Source of the DNA: Cladosporium sp. IMV 00045
Lineage: Eukaryota > Ascomycota > Dothideomycetes > Cladosporiales > Cladosporiaceae
Reading direction: 5' to 3'
NCBI GenBank assembly: GCA_001931905.2
Contig: MSJI02000517.1
Location: 21,206 to 85,205, forward strand
Length of the DNA stretch: 64,000 nucleotides
Part shown: piece by piece, positions 20,208 through 31,346 of the stretch
Layout: every line of letters begins with the position of its first letter
Position numbering within the stretch: position 1 is the first letter of the stretch
Program-made: the position numbers and the translations under genes
Notes under the pieces: generated by a model
Told to the model about the DNA's origin: nothing
The model's input: the letters and a program-made list of their open reading frames with translations, nothing else
The model's database searches: none

Positions 20208-22106
20208 TCAGTCTCCCATTGCTTTCTCCATCTTTTGATCCATGACAACCCTCCAGCGAGTACCGAAAGTCTTCATGGCCCAGATGGTCACGCAGCCCCA
20301 CGTAATACAGATCACTCCTAAGCCAGTGAAAAGCCAGCCATCTCCGATAGCTGCCATCAGCGGTTCGGCCACAATTGTCGCCACGCAAGAAAGCACGTTA
20401 CGCACGAAGTTGTTCAGCGCAATACCGTGAGAGGCTTTTCGAGGCATAAATTCTGTGAGCATGGTTGTCACCTAAGTTCCGTCAGCTTCGAGTTTATTGT
20501 GTTCCACAGAACGAGTACGACTTACCAGGGCAAAGATCAGCATCGATCCGACGCCGAAGAAAAAGTTCGCCACCATGGGAGCGGCTGTATTCACGCCGTA
20601 GCGAGCCGTCCAGCCGTACATGATCAAACCAGATGGGTACATGAGGGCACCAACCCAGGCATTCTCTTTCATGCGGTCTTCGGGAATGAATTTAAGCCTC
20701 CCTCGCTCATCGTATCGGCCGGCTTTGCGAGCCTCACGATGCATGATATTGTCGACCCATCGGCCACCAAAGAGCGAGGCGAGGAAGTAACCCATACTAT
20801 TGGGAATGTAGAGCAATCCGACGATGATGGTGCTGTAATTGTACGGGTCGGCCGCGAAAGCGCGCTGGACTGAGATGTTGAGCATGTAAAGTGAGCCGAA
20901 AGTGATGGAAGCGTAAGCGACGCTGAGAGCGACGGCGGGAAAGCGAAGGTAAAGAATGATGCGAAGCGGGTCGATGAAAGCGCGCCGGAGGACAGAGAGG
21001 TAAGTTTTGCTTTTGATCGCGACGGATTGTTTGGTAGTTGTTCGGGCCAGACCAGGTCGGGTGGCGTCGCTTGAGGGCTTCTCGTTGGTGTTCTCTTCTG
21101 CTTCCGCCTCTGCTTCCTGTATCAGAGGTTTTCGCGCACCTAGAGTTTCTGGGAGACAGAAGAGGATGAAAACAATAAGCAAGACTCCAAATATCGCCAG
21201 GGCCCACTGCGTGCTTCTCCAGCCCAACTCTTCAGCCAACACACCACCAAGGATTGGCGAAATTAGAGGGCCGCAAAGTGGACCAAGATAGAAGATGCCC
21301 ATCGCTCTGCCTCTCTCTTTGACCTCCCACACGTCGGCGATGGTGCCAGCTCCGACTGCTTGAACTGAGGCAGCAGCGCCGCCTGAAAGAAGTCGGAAAA
21401 TGATGAACATGGCGATGTTCGTCGACACGGCCGAGAGGATGTTGAAGATCAGGAAGAGCACGAATGAACTGAGGTAGATCGTCCGCCGTCCGAGAGTCTC
21501 GCTGAAGCTGCTCCACCAGAGAGGGAATATACTCATACTGAGCATATACATTGCGACGCTCAAGTTCACAATTGTTGCTGTGGAGTTGAAGGTGGTGGTG
21601 ATATCACCCAGAGCTGGCAGAATGATGGAAGAGCCCATTGGAGCCGCAGCCGCAGCAACAGCCACGACGAATGTGATCATCCATTTCTTCTTCCGGGTAT
21701 AGTCGTGAGGCTCCGTGACTTCGGCGATGACAGCGAGGTTGGCGAAGAGTCCACGTCTTTCTCCACGCGGCACCACAACAGCCTCTTTTTGAACGGAGCG
21801 CGTCGAAGATTGTGCGCGGCTTCGACTCCGGTGCGGTGTTGCTACTTGGGCGTCGTGGCCTTCGTCTGAGACGGTCCTCTCAGAGTCGTGGGATTCTCTT
21901 GACTCTCCAGATTGTCCAGAGTTCGTGCGGCCCCGGCGGTGGGCTCCCCTTCCGTCCTTTGTATTCACATCGTCTGTATGGGCGCTTGGTCCGCCATTCT
22001 TGTCAGGCTGTAATGAAGGGGTGCCTGCGGTGAAAGAGGCGTCTGAAGTCGTGGGCGAGATGTCGTGCAGCTCCTTTTCACGATCCTCGTGACCCTCTAG
22101 GGGCAT
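20208..22106 (-). CDS. MFS multidrug/polyamine exporter, DHA1 (12-TM) family
   Basis: This is a proton antiporter of the DHA1 class (Qdr/Dtr-like group), plasma membrane. Exons are 22106-20526 and 20471-20208 with a 54 bp intron (GTAAGT...CTTAG), phase 0, giving 614 residues. A hydrophilic Ser/Arg-rich N-terminus of about 140 residues precedes the first helix (KKWMITFVVAVAAAAAPMGS). Motif A appears as FSETLGRRTIY, then GGAAASVQAVGAGTIADVW and FYLGPLCGPLISPILGGV. A large central loop holds an acidic stretch (EAEAEAEENTNEKPSS) between helices 6 and 7. The last helix lies in exon 2 (GWLFTGLGVICITWGCVTIW). The substrate cannot be told from sequence. Confidence 0.88.
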
Positions 22107-22897
22107 CCTCGAGTGTTACAGCAAGAGGCTCGCAGTCCAGGTGCGATCCTTGATATATCTTGAAGTCCTTTTCCCCTCCCAAGACTAGTCTTATCATATT
22201 ATGTGGCGATTCAGATCACCTATTGAGCCCTTATCGCGTGCAGATGCCCCAAATCAATGCTCATGCGTACAAGAAGGTGCTGAATGAAAACTTGCAAAAA
22301 CAAAATGCAAATAAAATGCACACAAAAGACCTACCGTCGAAGTCGGTAATGCGGCACCGAATATCATGCTGGTGAGCAGCACACGCACTCTCCACACGAC
22401 AAGAGAGCCATCAAGACGCGATAGCTGTGCCGAGTTGCCGTGCCTCTTTTTCGCCAACCCAGAGACAAGCCCAGAGCACGCCAGGATCAATTCACCGAAG
22501 CCGGCGTAAACCTCGGGTCTGATCTAATCTCCACGCCAGAAGCTTGAGCCGATAAGGTTTTGATGGCCAATGTTGTCCTCCTCCGCACAGCCATGTCCAG
22601 TGGGCATGTAGGGCAGGTATTTTGCGATCACCTGGTCTTTGATGGAAGTTCTGCCGTGTGGTCTGATCTGACAACCGTTACAAAAGACGTTGTCTTCGCG
22701 TGCAGTTCGACGATTCTCCACTTGCACAAGGTTGCCGTCTGCCGAAAGTGAAACGTTACTCAATCCGGCTGCCCCGGTCACGACCGCATCATACAACCGT
22801 TTGAGTGATCGAGCCAACATCGTAGTAACATCACTTCTGAACACTGATGCTCACATAGGACACAGCCAAACATCCGGTCATTAATCTGCAAAACAAC
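22107..22897. other. Intergenic region between divergent transporter and methyltransferase
   Basis: This is about 0.8 kb of presumed promoter sequence for both flanking genes. The overlapping short minus-strand frames show no domain. Confidence 0.45.
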
Positions 22898-23716
22898 ATG
22901 GACGACCGCGAGAAACTGCGCCAGCACTTCGCCAACCAGCCTGCAGAAGCCCACACAGGAAGATGGGATGCCATGTGGCAACAGAAAATCACACCCTGGG
23001 ACCGCTCTGAACCGAACCCTGCCCTGATCGACGCTCTGTCCGAGAAAAGCGATATAATTCGCACGCCTGCGCAGGAAAGCAACAATACCCAACGCAAGAA
23101 AGCACTCGTACCCGGCTGCGGTCGCGGCTACGATGTTCTTCTCCTGGCCAGCCATGGCTACGACGCATACGGCGTCGATGTCTCAGAAACTGCAATCCAG
23201 GCGTGCAACGCACTTGACAAGGAACAAGGCGACGACGCTGCGAAATACCCTGTCAACAACGCGACAACCGGACGAGGGTCGAGAAACTTCCTCCTCGCGG
23301 ACTTCTTCAACGACGACCTGTCATCTCGCACAGGCCGTGAAAGCGGCTTTGATCTGATCTACGACTACACCTTCCTATGCGCCATCCCGCCCGAACTTCG
23401 CCCCAAATGGTCGAAACGCATGAGCGAGCTGTTGGCGCCGGGAGGAAGTCTCATATGTCTTGAGTTTCCGCTGGCGAAATCTCCGAAAGCTGGTGGACCG
23501 CCGCATGGGCTTAGTAGTGAGCTTTATGTGCAGCTGTTTAGGCAGCCGGGAGAGGATGTTAAGTATGATGAGGATGGCCATGCTGTGGATGATGAAAGGA
23601 AGCTGGATGCTCGTCACGGTCTTGTGAGGGTCACTCATTGGCAGCCTGAGCGCACGCATCAAGTTGGGAAGGGGACGGACATGGTTTCGATCTGGAAGCA
23701 TGCTGGGGATAACTAG
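22898..23716 (+). CDS. TPMT-family S-adenosylmethionine methyltransferase
   Basis: This is a SAM-dependent methyltransferase of the thiopurine/thiol methyltransferase family. Related plant (HOL) and fungal members methylate thiols or halides, but the substrate here is unknown. It is intronless, 272 residues, cytosolic (no signal). The conserved N-terminal Trp-rich stretch GRWDAMWQQKITPWDRSEPN is typical of the family. SAM motif I is ALVPGCGRGYDVLLLA, followed by the acidic ribose-binding loop YGVDVSETAI. The later motif DLIYDYTFLCAIPPELRPKW matches the family's D-F-F-CAI-P pattern. It lies between two drug exporters on different strands, possibly by chance. Confidence 0.85.
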   Translation: MDDREKLRQHFANQPAEAHTGRWDAMWQQKITPWDRSEPNPALIDALSEKSDIIRTPAQESNNTQRKKALVPGCGRGYDVLLLASHGYDAYGVDVSETAIQACNALDKEQGDDAAKYPVNNATTGRGSRNFLLADFFNDDLSSRTGRESGFDLIYDYTFLCAIPPELRPKWSKRMSELLAPGGSLICLEFPLAKSPKAGGPPHGLSSELYVQLFRQPGEDVKYDEDGHAVDDERKLDARHGLVRVTHWQPERTHQVGKGTDMVSIWKHAGDN

Positions 23717-24946
23717 AGGGATCGGCGTGGTCTTGATGATTGCCTTGTAGACGGCAGAATTGGTGTGTCATGAGCAACTTGACGTACACATTCAATATTG
23801 AACAGCCTCAATGTCTGTTGCCTTTCTTCAATAAGGGCTCATGAAAGCTTACTACACGTGCACCGTGCAGTGCAATCATTATTATACGATTCCAGAGGCA
23901 TCTCAAAATTTGAGGTTGTGTCATGTCGTCGATTTCAACATTAGGTACTGAAGAACAACAACGGCATTGACGGAGCTCGTTCCGCACTGGCTACATGTAG
24001 TATCTTTACCTATACATCAAGACTGAGATACATTATTGATCCGGTAAGCAGTGGCTAAAATGCAGTGTTTGTTTACATCAGTCAGAGCAGCATAAAAAAT
24101 TCATTTCCCTCAACGATCATTTGCATATCTCACTGTACAACTGACAATGGGTGAGTAATAACACAATAGCCAAGACCAGCTGGACAGTCAGAGAGATGTG
24201 GCGTAAGCTGGACAGGGGAGAAAGATCAGCATTGGACCTCGGGACGCGGAATCACGGCTAACACGGCACAGCTATAGATGAGATCGCGGTGTGAGTCTGC
24301 GATGCTTACAAACAGTACATCGCTATGCAGAAGGTTACACAAAATCTACAAGAACTTCAATTGATACATACGAAGGGCGCAAGCATAAGGTACCGAAAGC
24401 GAGCGCCGAATACCGAACACCGCGTGCGAACAAGGGTCAAAGTAGTGTCTCCAATCTGAAGCTCGGCTCCTGGCGCCGTCCAAAAGAACGAGTACTGTAG
24501 ATACTTAGCCGAAGCGATGGATTGACGTGCTCCACTTCCTCCGCCGTAAAAACAAAAATGGTAGGTACTATCGCCTTTTCCGCATCCCCAAAATGTTGCG
24601 TGTTTTGCTCTTGCTACTATTTGCTGCTGTAGCTCTCGCATCTCTCTCCCTGCAGAGAGGCTCGCGAATGGTTGGTGTCCTCTCATCTTGTTCTTCAAAA
24701 CCCCTCATATACTACGTCCACACTACAGTATTTACCTTTCTTACATCGTGTCTGCGCGAGCACATAAGCAATTAGCGCGCGTACGCTGTTACGTCCGTCT
24801 TTTAACGCCGCAGATATTACTCAAAAGATAACGACGTCGTATCGTCTTTTCTATCTCCCCTCTGGAAGAAACAGTTGGTTACGATCTTTCTTTAGAAAAT
24901 TGCTAGGACTCTCTCATGAACACCTTTTCACACACAAACCCCAACC
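23717..24946. other. Intergenic, about 1.2 kb
   Basis: No convincing gene. Plus-strand frames at 24291-24500 and 24527-24775 overlap no known domain. The sequence includes the presumed promoter of the downstream DHA1 exporter. Confidence 0.45.
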
Positions 24947-26889
24947 ATGGATCAGAACAATGCGCCACCAGGCGCAGATAAAGAGACCGCAGCACACCGA
25001 CAGTCCGTCATGTCATACGAGGATCCTTCATCACCAGTCACCAGCTCGGGCGACAGCATCTCGACAGCCTCAGACCACGAACACGACCATGATCACGAAC
25101 ACGACCACGAACAATACAACAGGGACTTCCCCGAAAAGACACTGACACCTCACCTCTCCCGCGCCTCCTCCACCAGCGCAGTCGGCGGCGTAATACCAAC
25201 CTACCTGCGCCGCGCCCCAACCAACAAAAGCACCGCGACCAACGCGACCTCGGACCCAGCCTTCGAAATCGACTTCGAAGAAGGCGAAGACGAAAAAGGA
25301 AACCCGCAAACCTGGCCCCTGTGGTACAAAGGCTTCATAATCGCCGTGATGTCCTACTCCACCACCTGCGTGGTCCTCTACTCCACCTCCTACACCTCCG
25401 CCATCCCGGGCCTGATCGACGACTGGGGCATTGGGCGCAACCTGGGAATCCTGGGCGTAACCACCTACCTGCTGGGCATGGCGTGCGGGAGCGTGGTGCT
25501 GGCGCCGCTGAGCGAGATGTACGGTCGAAGGCCGGTTTATGTGATAGCGTTGGGGTTGTTTGTGATTTTTGTGCTGCCTTGCGCTTTGGCGAAGAATATC
25601 GCTACGATACTGGTGTTTCGCTTCATTGGCGCGTTTTGTGCTGCTGCGATGATTTCCAATGCGCCGGGGACGGTTAATGATATTTCCGATGAGGAGCATA
25701 GGGCGCTGGCTTTTTCTATTTGGAGTATTGGGCCGATGAATGGTGGGTCTTGCCTGGTGGCGTTGTGATCATTGTTGGTTTAGAATGTGTTTGCTGACGT
25801 TTTCTCACAGGCCCTGTCATCGGACCCGTGGTGGGAGGATTTGTTTTCCAATACATGGGCTGGAGGTGGACGAACTGGATTGTTGTGATTGTCAGCGGTG
25901 TCGCGTGGATTGCTATCCTCATGATCCCAGAGACGTACGCGCCTGCAATCCTGCGCGCACGCGCGAAGAAGCGCAGAAAGGAATCCGGTGACGAGAGGTA
26001 CTGGAGTCGTTACGATGATAAGCAGGCTTTCCTGCCTCTTCTCAAAATCAACCTGTCGCGGCCGTTCACCATGACATTCACAGAGCCAATTCTGATCTTC
26101 TGGGATCTCTACATCGCCCTGGTCTACGGCATTCTCTACCTCTGCTTCGTCGCCTATCCCATCATCTTCAACGACCTCCGCGGCTGGGCGCCCGGCATTG
26201 GCGGTCTGGCCTTCGTCGGCATAGGCGTAGGTAGTCTTCTCGTCATCGCCGCCGAACCCTTAATCCGCAAACTCATCAACTGCCACAAAAACGACCCGGA
26301 AACCGGCCGCCCACCGCCCGAAGCAGGCGTCAGCATCATCTGCATCGGCGCCATCCTCCTCCCCATCGGCCAGATCTGGTTCTCCTGGACCGGCACGCCC
26401 GAGTATCACTGGATTCTGCCCATTCTGGCAGGCGTGCCGTTCGGCGCGGGAAACTGCACCATCTTCATCTACGGCTCCAACTACCTCGTGCACTCGTACG
26501 GGATCTACGCCGCGAGCGCGCTGGCCGGCAACGCCGTGCTGCGAAGCATTTTGGGTGCCACGCTGCCTTTGGCGGGACCGTCCATGTACGAAGCCTTAGG
26601 GCCAAACTGGGCGGGCACTTTGCTCGGTCTGCTTGAAGCGGCGTGCATTCCCATCCCGCTGATATTCTACCGCTACGGGTACAGGATTCGGCAGAAGAGC
26701 GCGCTCATCAGGAGCATGCAGGAGGACAAGACGAAGATGGAGAGTAAGAGGGCGCGCGCTGCTGAGAAGGCTGCCGCGGCTAGGGGGGAGGCCGAGGTTG
26801 AGGCTGCGGCTGGGATGGAGACGGGCGCTGCTGTTGCGGAGGAGGTGGAGGTAGAGATGGATCTTGAGAAAGGGAAGAGAGGGAGTTGA
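24947..26889 (+). CDS. MFS multidrug exporter, DHA1 family, with His/Asp-rich N-terminus
   Basis: This is a DHA1-class drug:proton antiporter (Cyhr/Flu1-like group), plasma membrane. Exons are 24947-25742 and 25811-26889 with a 68 bp intron (GTGGGT...CTCACAG), giving 624 residues. The cytosolic N-terminus (about 120 residues) carries a His/Asp/Glu run, DHEHDHDHEHDHEQ, near residue 44. Helix 1 region SYSTTCVVLYSTSYTSAIPG, motif A APLSEMYGRRPVY, and motif C across the splice junction (GPMNGPVIGPVVGGF) are clear. The middle loop has the family's KKRRKESGDERYWSRYDDK stretch. The C-terminal tail is Ala/Glu-rich and probably helical. There is no biosynthetic cluster next to it. Confidence 0.88.
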
Positions 26890-28108
26890 TGGGGTATTGT
26901 GTTTTGTTCTTTTTGCTGATGAGTTTCTCACTTCGCATAGCGTGGTGTTTTTGGGACGTGCACGTGGTGTGCAACCTTGGGTTGTGAGACATCACTTCAT
27001 TGGATGCTCGAAAACACATATATACGCATTCATCTGGTCTCGTGTCACTCTTGTAACAGCCACGTGCTTGGGTTCCCTCTTCACATGCCTCTTCCTTCAG
27101 CACATGTCAAAGTGTACAGACACTTTTCTGATTTTCTAGGTACATAGGTAGCAAAGACCAAACTCTAACCACAACAGAGAAAGTCGGCCTTCACATGTCT
27201 CATCATCATCATATCATCGATGCCGAGGCCGTTAGCGCTTGCCTCTCCGCGTTTTCTTCTCCGCGAAAAGGAACAGCCGAATGACCTCACACTCTCGTTG
27301 CCTCCCAATCCCTTTCACACACACCAGACACGTCCGTTCATCCGAGGCTCGATCATGTCAAACCGAGCGCAAGCTTCCCAAACTTCCCTCGGGGCGAAAA
27401 CACAACCTCTGACGATCGAGTCCATCCACACCCCAGACCATCCACCTGTGCGGCTCGAAAGCGGCTTCCTCCGCAAATGGTCATGACTGGCATCGTGACT
27501 GGTCTTCAGCACGTCCACCGCAGAGCCATCTCGCGCCTCACAGCCTCTCACATGCGCGTGAAAGCTTTCCCTTTGGCTGGATGCTTCACCATGGCCTCGG
27601 CGGCGATCGGGCGATAGGAACGGAGGAAGCTCCCCAAGGCCCTTGACTAACCGTCGTTGTCTGACCTTACTCTCTCTGAGTCTCTCATGACCTGTGCCAA
27701 CCACTGCATTGCCTTCGGACGTTGGCCGTGCTCGGTAAAACGCTATAAGAGTTTGGCCTTCTCTGTCCCTCGGGTCATAGGTGACGCGCAAAAGGGTAGG
27801 TTGGCATTGGCACTGGCTATCGATCTTCGTCTGGCCTAGTATTTGTGTCTCGTCAGACATATACATATACCCATCGCTATCTCCTCTTTCTTCCGTCTTT
27901 CGTCACTTGTCGTGTGATTTTACCTTTTTTTTTTTTACCTATTCCAATCCATCGACTCTTACTTTCCATCACGTCTATACCTATCCCTCTTCATCATCTG
28001 TAGGGATCTCATCATCGTCATCACACTCCCAAGAACTCCAATCTGGCAGAACGCTTGAAGCAAGTGGTAGCAGCAGTTTCATCTGTCATACCGTCATCGA
28101 TCGCCAAC
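26890..28108. other. Upstream region of isocitrate lyase, about 1.2 kb
   Basis: No convincing gene is seen. The long minus-strand frame at 27315-27866 has no recognisable domain. Pyrimidine-rich sequence and a T-run (27926-27937) precede the isocitrate lyase start, as expected for a highly expressed fungal gene's promoter and leader. Confidence 0.45.
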
Positions 28109-29921
28109 ATGGGAGCCGCAGACGCCGAAGATCAGTACTACCAGGACGAGGTCAAGCAGATCAAGGAGTGGTGGAGCGATTCGCGATGGAGGTTCACTCG
28201 CCGGCCTTTCACGGCCGAGCAGATTGCTTCCAAGAGGGGCAACTTGCCCATTCAGTACCCTAGCAACAGCATGGCTAAGAAGCTGTGGAAGACGCTGGAG
28301 CAGCGCTGGGTTGTAAGTTGAAACATTCGAGCTTGATGATGACCGAGATCTTTGATTTCTGACATTTGATATTGCAGGACGGCTCCGCTAGTGCTACCTA
28401 CGGCTGTCTCGACCCGGTCATGGTCACCCAGATGGCCAAGTACCTCGACACCGTCTACGTTTCCGGCTGGCAGTCCAGCTCCACGGCTTCCGCCTCTGAC
28501 GAGCCCGGTCCCGATCTCGCAGACTATCCCTACACCACCGTGCCCAACAAGGTGCAGCACCTGTTCATGGCCCAGCTCTTCCACGACCGCAAGCAGCGTG
28601 AGGAGCGTCTCAGCTCGCAGAACAAGTCTAGCGCCGGCAACATCGACTTCCTGAGACCTATCGTTGCTGATGCGGATACCGGTCATGGCGGTCTGACTGC
28701 CGTGATGAAACTCACCAAGCTGTTCGTCGAGAAGGGCGCGGCGGGCATTCACATCGAGGATCAGGCCCCTGGTACGAAGAAGTGCGGCCACATGGCTGGC
28801 AAGGTCTTGGTTCCGATCAGCGAGCACATCAACCGTCTGGTCGCCATCCGCGCCCAGGCTGATATAATGGGTGAGTCGAAGAGATTATCCCGCAAAGGCT
28901 AAACGACAACAAGCAACTAACAATCCATCCCCTCTCAGGCACCGACCTCCTCGCCATCGCCCGCACCGACTCTGAAGCCGCCACCCTCATCACCAGCACG
29001 ATCGACCCGCGCGACCACGCGTACATCCTCGGCTCGACCAACGCGGCCATCCAGCCGCTGAACGACTTGATGCTGCACGCCGAAGCGGCCGGCAAAACCG
29101 GCGCGGACCTGCAAGCCGTCGAAGACGCGTGGAACGAGCAGGCTGGGCTGAAACTCTTCCACGAAGCGGTTGCAGACACCATCAACGCCGGCGTGCACGT
29201 CGACAAGCAGGGCATGATTGCTGAGTTCACCAACCAGGCCAAGGGCAAGAGTAATGCTGAGGCGCGCGCGATTGCCAAGGGGTTGACGGGTGTGGATGTG
29301 CATTTTGATTGGGACGCGCCGAGGACGAGGGAGGGCTACTACAGGTACCGGGGTGGGTGCCAATGTGCGGTCAACCGCGCGAATGCCTACGCGCCGTATG
29401 CGGATTTGATCTGGATGGAGAGCAAGCTGCCGGATTTCAACCAGGCGAAGGAGTTTGCCGATGGCGTGCACGCCGTTTGGCCGGAGCAGAAGTGAGTCTT
29501 GACCACCACCACCATACGTGAAATTCAATACAATACTAACCACGATACACCCCACAGATTAGCCTACAACCTCTCCCCCTCCTTCAACTGGAAAGCCGCC
29601 ATGCCAGCCAACGAGCAAGAGACCTACATCCAACGTCTAGCGTCCATGGGCTACTGCTGGCAATTCATCACCCTCGCCGGTCTGCACAGCACGGCGCTGA
29701 TCAGCAATTCTTTCGCCAGCGCTTTTGCGCAGAGAGGCATGCGTGCTTATGGAGAGATTGTGCAGGAACCTGAAATGGAGCAGGGAGTCGAGGTTGTCAC
29801 GCATCAGAAGTGGAGCGGGGCGAATTATGCGGACGAGCTGTTGAAGATGGTCAGTGGGGGTGTGAGCAGTACGAGTGCGATGGGGAAGGGCGTTACGGAG
29901 GATCAGTTTGTCAAGAAGTAG
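28109..29921 (+). CDS. acuD: Isocitrate lyase (glyoxylate cycle)
   Basis: It cleaves isocitrate to glyoxylate and succinate, allowing growth on acetate and fatty acids; the fungal enzyme is peroxisomal/glyoxysomal. Exons are 28109-28312, 28378-28870, 28939-29491 and 29558-29921. All junctions are GT...AG and phases agree, giving 537 residues, normal for the fungal enzyme. The start [20 protein letters not shown] aligns with the family; an upstream in-frame codon at 28055 does not. The N-terminus includes [14 protein letters not shown]. The catalytic signature KKCGHM (Cys about 204) is intact, as are [14 protein letters not shown] and DADTGHGG. I see no C-terminal SKL; the protein ends QFVKK, so import would need another signal. 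The name follows Aspergillus usage. Confidence 0.95.
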
Positions 29922-30320
29922 GGTGGCCTGTGAGGTTTGGGAGGAGAAGAGGGGAGGAGTAGTGTGATTTCCATACCTGTCTGTGTATCTTTCTCTCATT
30001 TATGTTGTTTTGACATGGGATTAATTTCAGTGGTTGTTGCTGGTATCTCATGCTTCAAGCCTGATGGGGAGACCAGAGACTGTTCATGACTGGATTCAGG
30101 GTTTCCACCTCTGCCGTGGTCGTCTCGTTAATTTCCTTTTGGCATGCCTCGCATGCCTCACAACATGAACACATCGAATGAATTCATGTTCTGCTGGAGA
30201 AGTATGACGATTGCCTTCCAATTCTCTTATCGCAGCACTATCAGTTCAGCCGAAGTTTACACAGCCAGCGTTTTCGGCGAGGGCTGAAGGAAGCGATGAC
30301 GCTGCTGCGGCTTTGGAATT

Positions 30321-30322
<2 letters not shown>

Positions 30323-30362
<40 letters not shown>
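30323..30362. repeat. GA dinucleotide microsatellite
   Basis: About 20 GA units are interrupted once by GC. Non-coding, upstream of the PHD-finger gene. Confidence 0.85.
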
Positions 30363-30594
30363 AGCAAGAAGATCGTCTGCCCTGCCCGGCGAGCTTGCAC
30401 TGGCCCGAATCATCCCATCCATTCCACCAAAAAAAGCACATCATTCATCGTCAATTTATCGAAAGCTGTTTCGGATCGTTATCACTGCCTTCTTCACGCA
30501 TACTCGCGCGCAATACCAATTTTTATGTCCATTACTCTCACCTCAATCGACAGTCCATACACGCCCTCCTGCAGCATATCTCGTCATGTACTAC

Positions 30595-30595
<1 letters not shown>

Positions 30596-30626
<31 letters not shown>
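30596..30626. repeat. GCT trinucleotide microsatellite
   Basis: About ten GCT units lie in the presumed leader of the PHD-finger gene. There is no support for translation. Confidence 0.85.
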
Positions 30627-30627
<1 letters not shown>

Positions 30628-31346
30628 TCACAAGACCAGCCAGCCCCTCTTCTCGCGCGTTGACGAGGGCGACTTGCCCACCCACACACCACCTGCACTC
30701 TTTCCTCCCACCTTTTCTGAATCACCACAACGGCCGGGCATACATATCATTTTATTTTCCACGAGAACAGCAAAACTTGTTGCCAGGCAAGTATGAGAGA
30801 GATCTATACATCTTCAATCTCCATTTCACTCACAGTCTTCTTCACCCTCGCATTCCGCCTCTCATCCGCTCTCTCCCACAGCGCACAATGAGCTTTCCAA
30901 CCCCAGCCAATCAGCGAGCTCTCCGCCCCAGGCTAAAGCCGATGCAGGGCTCTGCTCTCATCTCTCCCTCAGCGGCGAGGTAATTAGCAGCAGAGTCGTG
31001 ATCTGCGCGACAGAGACACTCTCTCACTGCTCTCTGCCCGGCCCTCACTCTCGCTATCACCCACTCACACCCTCACTCTCTCTTCTGTCCACCACCCTAC
31101 TACACCACCAATCCATTCTGTACTCACTGCACACAACTCACTCAGCCTGCCAATCGCTCTCCATCACCACAGATTCCTCTTTTCCCGCTGCGTTCACGCC
31201 GTGGCCTCCCGCCATTCGACCACCACGCCATCGTCGCAGCGCCCTCTCTGCACCCACTGATCTGAGCTGCCATTCACCACACAGCAATCACTTCCCAGCC
31301 TCTTCCAAGGAGGAGACGCACGAACAACCATCACCGGGGCATCGCA

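Larger units (their letters stand above)
29922..31346. other. Long repeat-bearing leader region of PHD gene
   Basis: This 1.4 kb carries a GA dinucleotide tract and a GCT tract, then C/T-rich sequence up to the ATG at 31347. It is probably promoter and a long 5' untranslated leader. The open frames here are low-complexity shadows. Confidence 0.5.

Noticed and set aside
27315..27866. 183-codon minus-strand frame upstream of isocitrate lyase
   Set aside because: No domain, signal or splice support. It lies in the expected promoter and leader of a strongly expressed gene.
30211..30663. 150-codon frame encoding Glu-Arg and Cys runs
   Set aside because: The residues come only from translating the GA and GCT microsatellites.
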